Positions 6,653 to 7,928 of a stretch of 7,928 nucleotides of DNA are shown piece by piece. Numbering within the stretch: the first letter of the stretch is position 1; each line of letters starts with the position of its first letter. The notes beneath the pieces are model-generated. The model worked only from the letters and a program-made list of their open reading frames with translations. It was not told where the DNA came from and did not search any database. The DNA is from an uncultured Pseudorhodobacter sp. (GTDB lineage Bacteria; Pseudomonadota; Alphaproteobacteria; Rhodobacterales; Rhodobacteraceae). The DNA lies in the NCBI GenBank assembly GCA_945957495.1, contig CAMFLG010000132.1, forward strand, positions 1-7,928, written 5' to 3'. A program made the translations under genes and the position numbers.

Positions 6653-7665
6653 GGCGTTTCCTCCTGAGGAAGGGCGCTTTGTGGGGTATGCAGCCAGCAC
6701 CGTGCGGCATGGCCGTCACCGACCCCGGCAAGCTGGGGTGCGGTCTGGCGACAGATCGGCATGACTTCGGCGCAGCGAGGGCTGAACCGGCAGCCTTGCG
6801 GCAGCTTTGCCAGATTGGGCACCATGCCGGGGATGGACGGCATCCGCCGCGAGGCCGGAGGTTCGGTTGCGCGCGGGATCGAGGCAAGAAGGCCCCGCGT
6901 GTAGGGATGCGAGGGATTTTCAAACAGTTGAAAGACATCTGCTTGTTCAACCATCTGGCCCGCATACATGACGTTCACCTGGTCACACATTTCGGCGATG
7001 ATACCAAGATCATGGGTGATCATGATGATCGAGGTGCCCACCCGATCCCGCATCTCGCGCATCAGTTGCAGGATTTGCGCCTGCGTGGTGACATCCAGCG
7101 CGGTTGTCGGCTCGTCAGCGATCAGCAGTTTTGGTTCGCAGATCAGGCCCATCGCGATCATCGCGCGCTGGCGCAAACCGCCCGACAACTGATGCGGATA
7201 GGCATCCAGCCGGGTTTCGGGTTCGGGGATGCCGACCATTTCAAACATCTCCAGCACGCGGGCGCGAATGGCCTTGCGGCCCAGACCCTTGTGGATGGCC
7301 AGCGGTTCGCCCACCTGTTCCCAGACCTTGCGGACCGGGTTCAGCGAGGTCATGGGTTCCTGAAACACCATCGCGATGTCGCGGCCCCGGATGCCGCGCA
7401 TTTCAGCGGCCCCCAGTTTTGAGATGTCCTTGCCATCCAGCAGGATGGATTGGGCCGTCACCTGCCCCTGCGGTTGCGGCACAAGCCCCATCAGCGACAG
7501 CGCGGTCATGCTTTTGCCCGAACCGCTTTCGCCGACAAGCCCCACGATCTTGCCGCGCCCAACGTCGAAAGAGACGTTGTCCAGCACCCGCACATCGCCA
7601 CGCCCGCCGTGAAACTCTGTCGTAAGGCCGCGCACCGAAATGATATTGTCTGAAGCAGAGGTCAT
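6649..7665 (-). CDS. Peptide ABC transporter ATPase, DppD/OppD-like
   Basis: The product is 338 residues from ATG at 7663-7665, with AAGGA about 9 nt upstream and only 4 bp from the permease stop. Motifs in order are Walker A GESGSGKS (45-52), Q-loop Gln102 in VFQEP followed by MTSLNP, signature LSGGLRQR (160-167), Walker B LLIADE (180-185) with D-loop TALD, and switch His218 in ITHDL. The sequence HPYTRGLLASIP and the C-terminal extension identify the Opp/Dpp/nickel importer subfamily. Cys292, Cys298, Cys305 and Cys323 give C-x5-C-x6-C-x17-C, the same four-cysteine arrangement as in the partner ATPase. Its 3' end overlaps the DppF-like gene by 4 nt. It should form the heterodimeric motor of a dipeptide or oligopeptide importer whose second permease begins the operon segment seen here. 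Confidence 0.95.
   Translation of the reverse strand: MTSASDNIISVRGLTTEFHGGRGDVRVLDNVSFDVGRGKIVGLVGESGSGKSMTALSLMGLVPQPQGQVTAQSILLDGKDISKLGAAEMRGIRGRDIAMVFQEPMTSLNPVRKVWEQVGEPLAIHKGLGRKAIRARVLEMFEMVGIPEPETRLDAYPHQLSGGLRQRAMIAMGLICEPKLLIADEPTTALDVTTQAQILQLMREMRDRVGTSIIMITHDLGIIAEMCDQVNVMYAGQMVEQADVFQLFENPSHPYTRGLLASIPRATEPPASRRMPSIPGMVPNLAKLPQGCRFSPRCAEVMPICRQTAPQLAGVGDGHAARCWLHTPQSALPQEETP
6660..6665 (-). promoter_or_regulatory. AGGAGG ribosome binding site with GTGA translational coupling
   Basis: This consensus Shine-Dalgarno lies within the last codons of the DppD-like gene, 7 nt before GTG 6652, which itself overlaps that gene's TGA. It fixes the start of the DppF-like ATPase and indicates coupled, stoichiometric translation of the two ATPase subunits. 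Confidence 0.8.
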
Positions 7666-7669
7666 GGGA

Positions 7670-7893
7670 TCAATCCTTCATCGAGGGGTCAAGCGCATCG
7701 CGCAGCCCGTCACCGATGAAATTGAAGGCCAGAACCGTCAGAAGGATCGCGACTCCGGGGGCGATGGCCACAAGCGGGGCCTGAAACATGTATTCCTTGC
7801 CCTTCGCCACCAAAAGGCCCCAACTTGCCTCGGGCGGCTGCACACCAACCCCCAGAAAGCTGAGGCTGGATTCCCACATGATCGCCTCTGGGA
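7670..7893 (-). CDS. Peptide ABC transporter permease, DppC/OppC-like (C-terminal fragment)
   Basis: Only about 74 C-terminal residues are present; the 5' part is cut off by the contig end and adapter at 7894. The frame reads PEAIMWESSLSFLGVG, then VQPPEASWG. This is the coupling-helix loop (EAA-type motif) of binding-protein-dependent inner membrane permeases, in the form specific to DppC/OppC (relatives read AEASLSFLGLGVQPP). A last transmembrane helix (APGVAILLTVLAFNFIG) and the typical ending GDGLRDALDP follow. An internal ATG at 7877-7879 is not the true start, since family members are about 280-300 residues. The gene is 4 bp upstream of the DppD-like ATPase, so all are cotranscribed. 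Confidence 0.93.
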
Positions 7894-7928
7894 CTGTCTC
7901 TTATACACATCTCCGAGCCCACGAGACG
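7894..7928. other. Illumina Nextera adapter contamination (not genomic)
   Basis: CTGTCTCTTATACACATCT at 7894-7912 is the 19-bp Tn5 mosaic end, and CCGAGCCCACGAGAC at 7913-7927 is the reverse complement of the Nextera Read 2 tail; base 7928 would be the first index base. The match is exact and continuous. Translation across it on the minus strand gives the artefact peptide start MGSEMCIRDS, often seen at contig ends in databases. Nothing biological should be annotated here. Confidence 0.98.

Noticed and set aside
6115..7422. Long + strand open frame (435 codons) across the two ATPase genes
   Set aside because: It is antisense to two ABC ATPases with complete motifs; its composition is that of a GC-rich shadow frame.
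7710..7922. Minus-strand 70-codon ORF starting MGSEMCIRDS
   Set aside because: Its start lies in the Nextera adapter and it is out of frame with the real permease; an artefact.

Overview
The window looks like one draft or metagenomic contig from a GC-rich alphaproteobacterium, most likely Rhodobacterales (Paracoccus/Rhodobacter/Roseobacter type). Reasons are the GC-rich third codon positions, the family versions present, the very tight gene packing and the GTG starts. This placement is inferred from style, not from a marker gene. The last 35 bases are not genomic: 7894-7927 is an Illumina Nextera transposase/Read 2 adapter, so real sequence stops at about 7893.

Left part (1-2818, + strand): an amine-oxidation module. 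It holds the C-terminal two thirds of a DAO-family FAD oxidoreductase (PuuB/OrdL-like), then 14 bp later an XRE helix-turn-helix + cupin regulator of the PuuR type, then, after an AT-rich 94-bp promoter region, a flavin amine oxidase of the MAO family. The promoter region carries a perfect 11-bp direct repeat with 20-bp periodicity and a palindrome between the copies. It is a strong candidate operator for the adjacent regulator.

Middle (2819-3552): a 734-bp stretch between convergent gene blocks with no intact recognisable gene. It holds a short ORF with a good Shine-Dalgarno sequence interrupted by a TGA, an orphan Tat-type leader (35 codons, then TAG), and a minus-strand ORF just downstream of the D-aminopeptidase gene. 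It reads like a decayed or rearranged junction.

Right part (3553-7893, - strand, transcribed right to left): one compact operon. In order of transcription it encodes the end of a DppC/OppC-like permease (truncated by the adapter), a DppD-like ATPase, a DppF-like ATPase (4-nt GTGA overlap), a small leaderless YkuD-family L,D-transpeptidase-like protein, and a 520-residue D-aminopeptidase. The D-aminopeptidase is close to the Ochrobactrum anthropi DAP enzyme and keeps its Ser62/Lys65/Tyr153 active site. The gaps are 4, -4, 16 and 6 nt. Taken together this suggests import of short peptides, probably containing D-amino acids or derived from peptidoglycan, followed by cytoplasmic trimming. The arrangement is similar in concept to the E. 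coli ddpXABCDF D-Ala-D-Ala system but uses a different hydrolase. The substrate-binding protein, first permease and promoter lie beyond the contig end.
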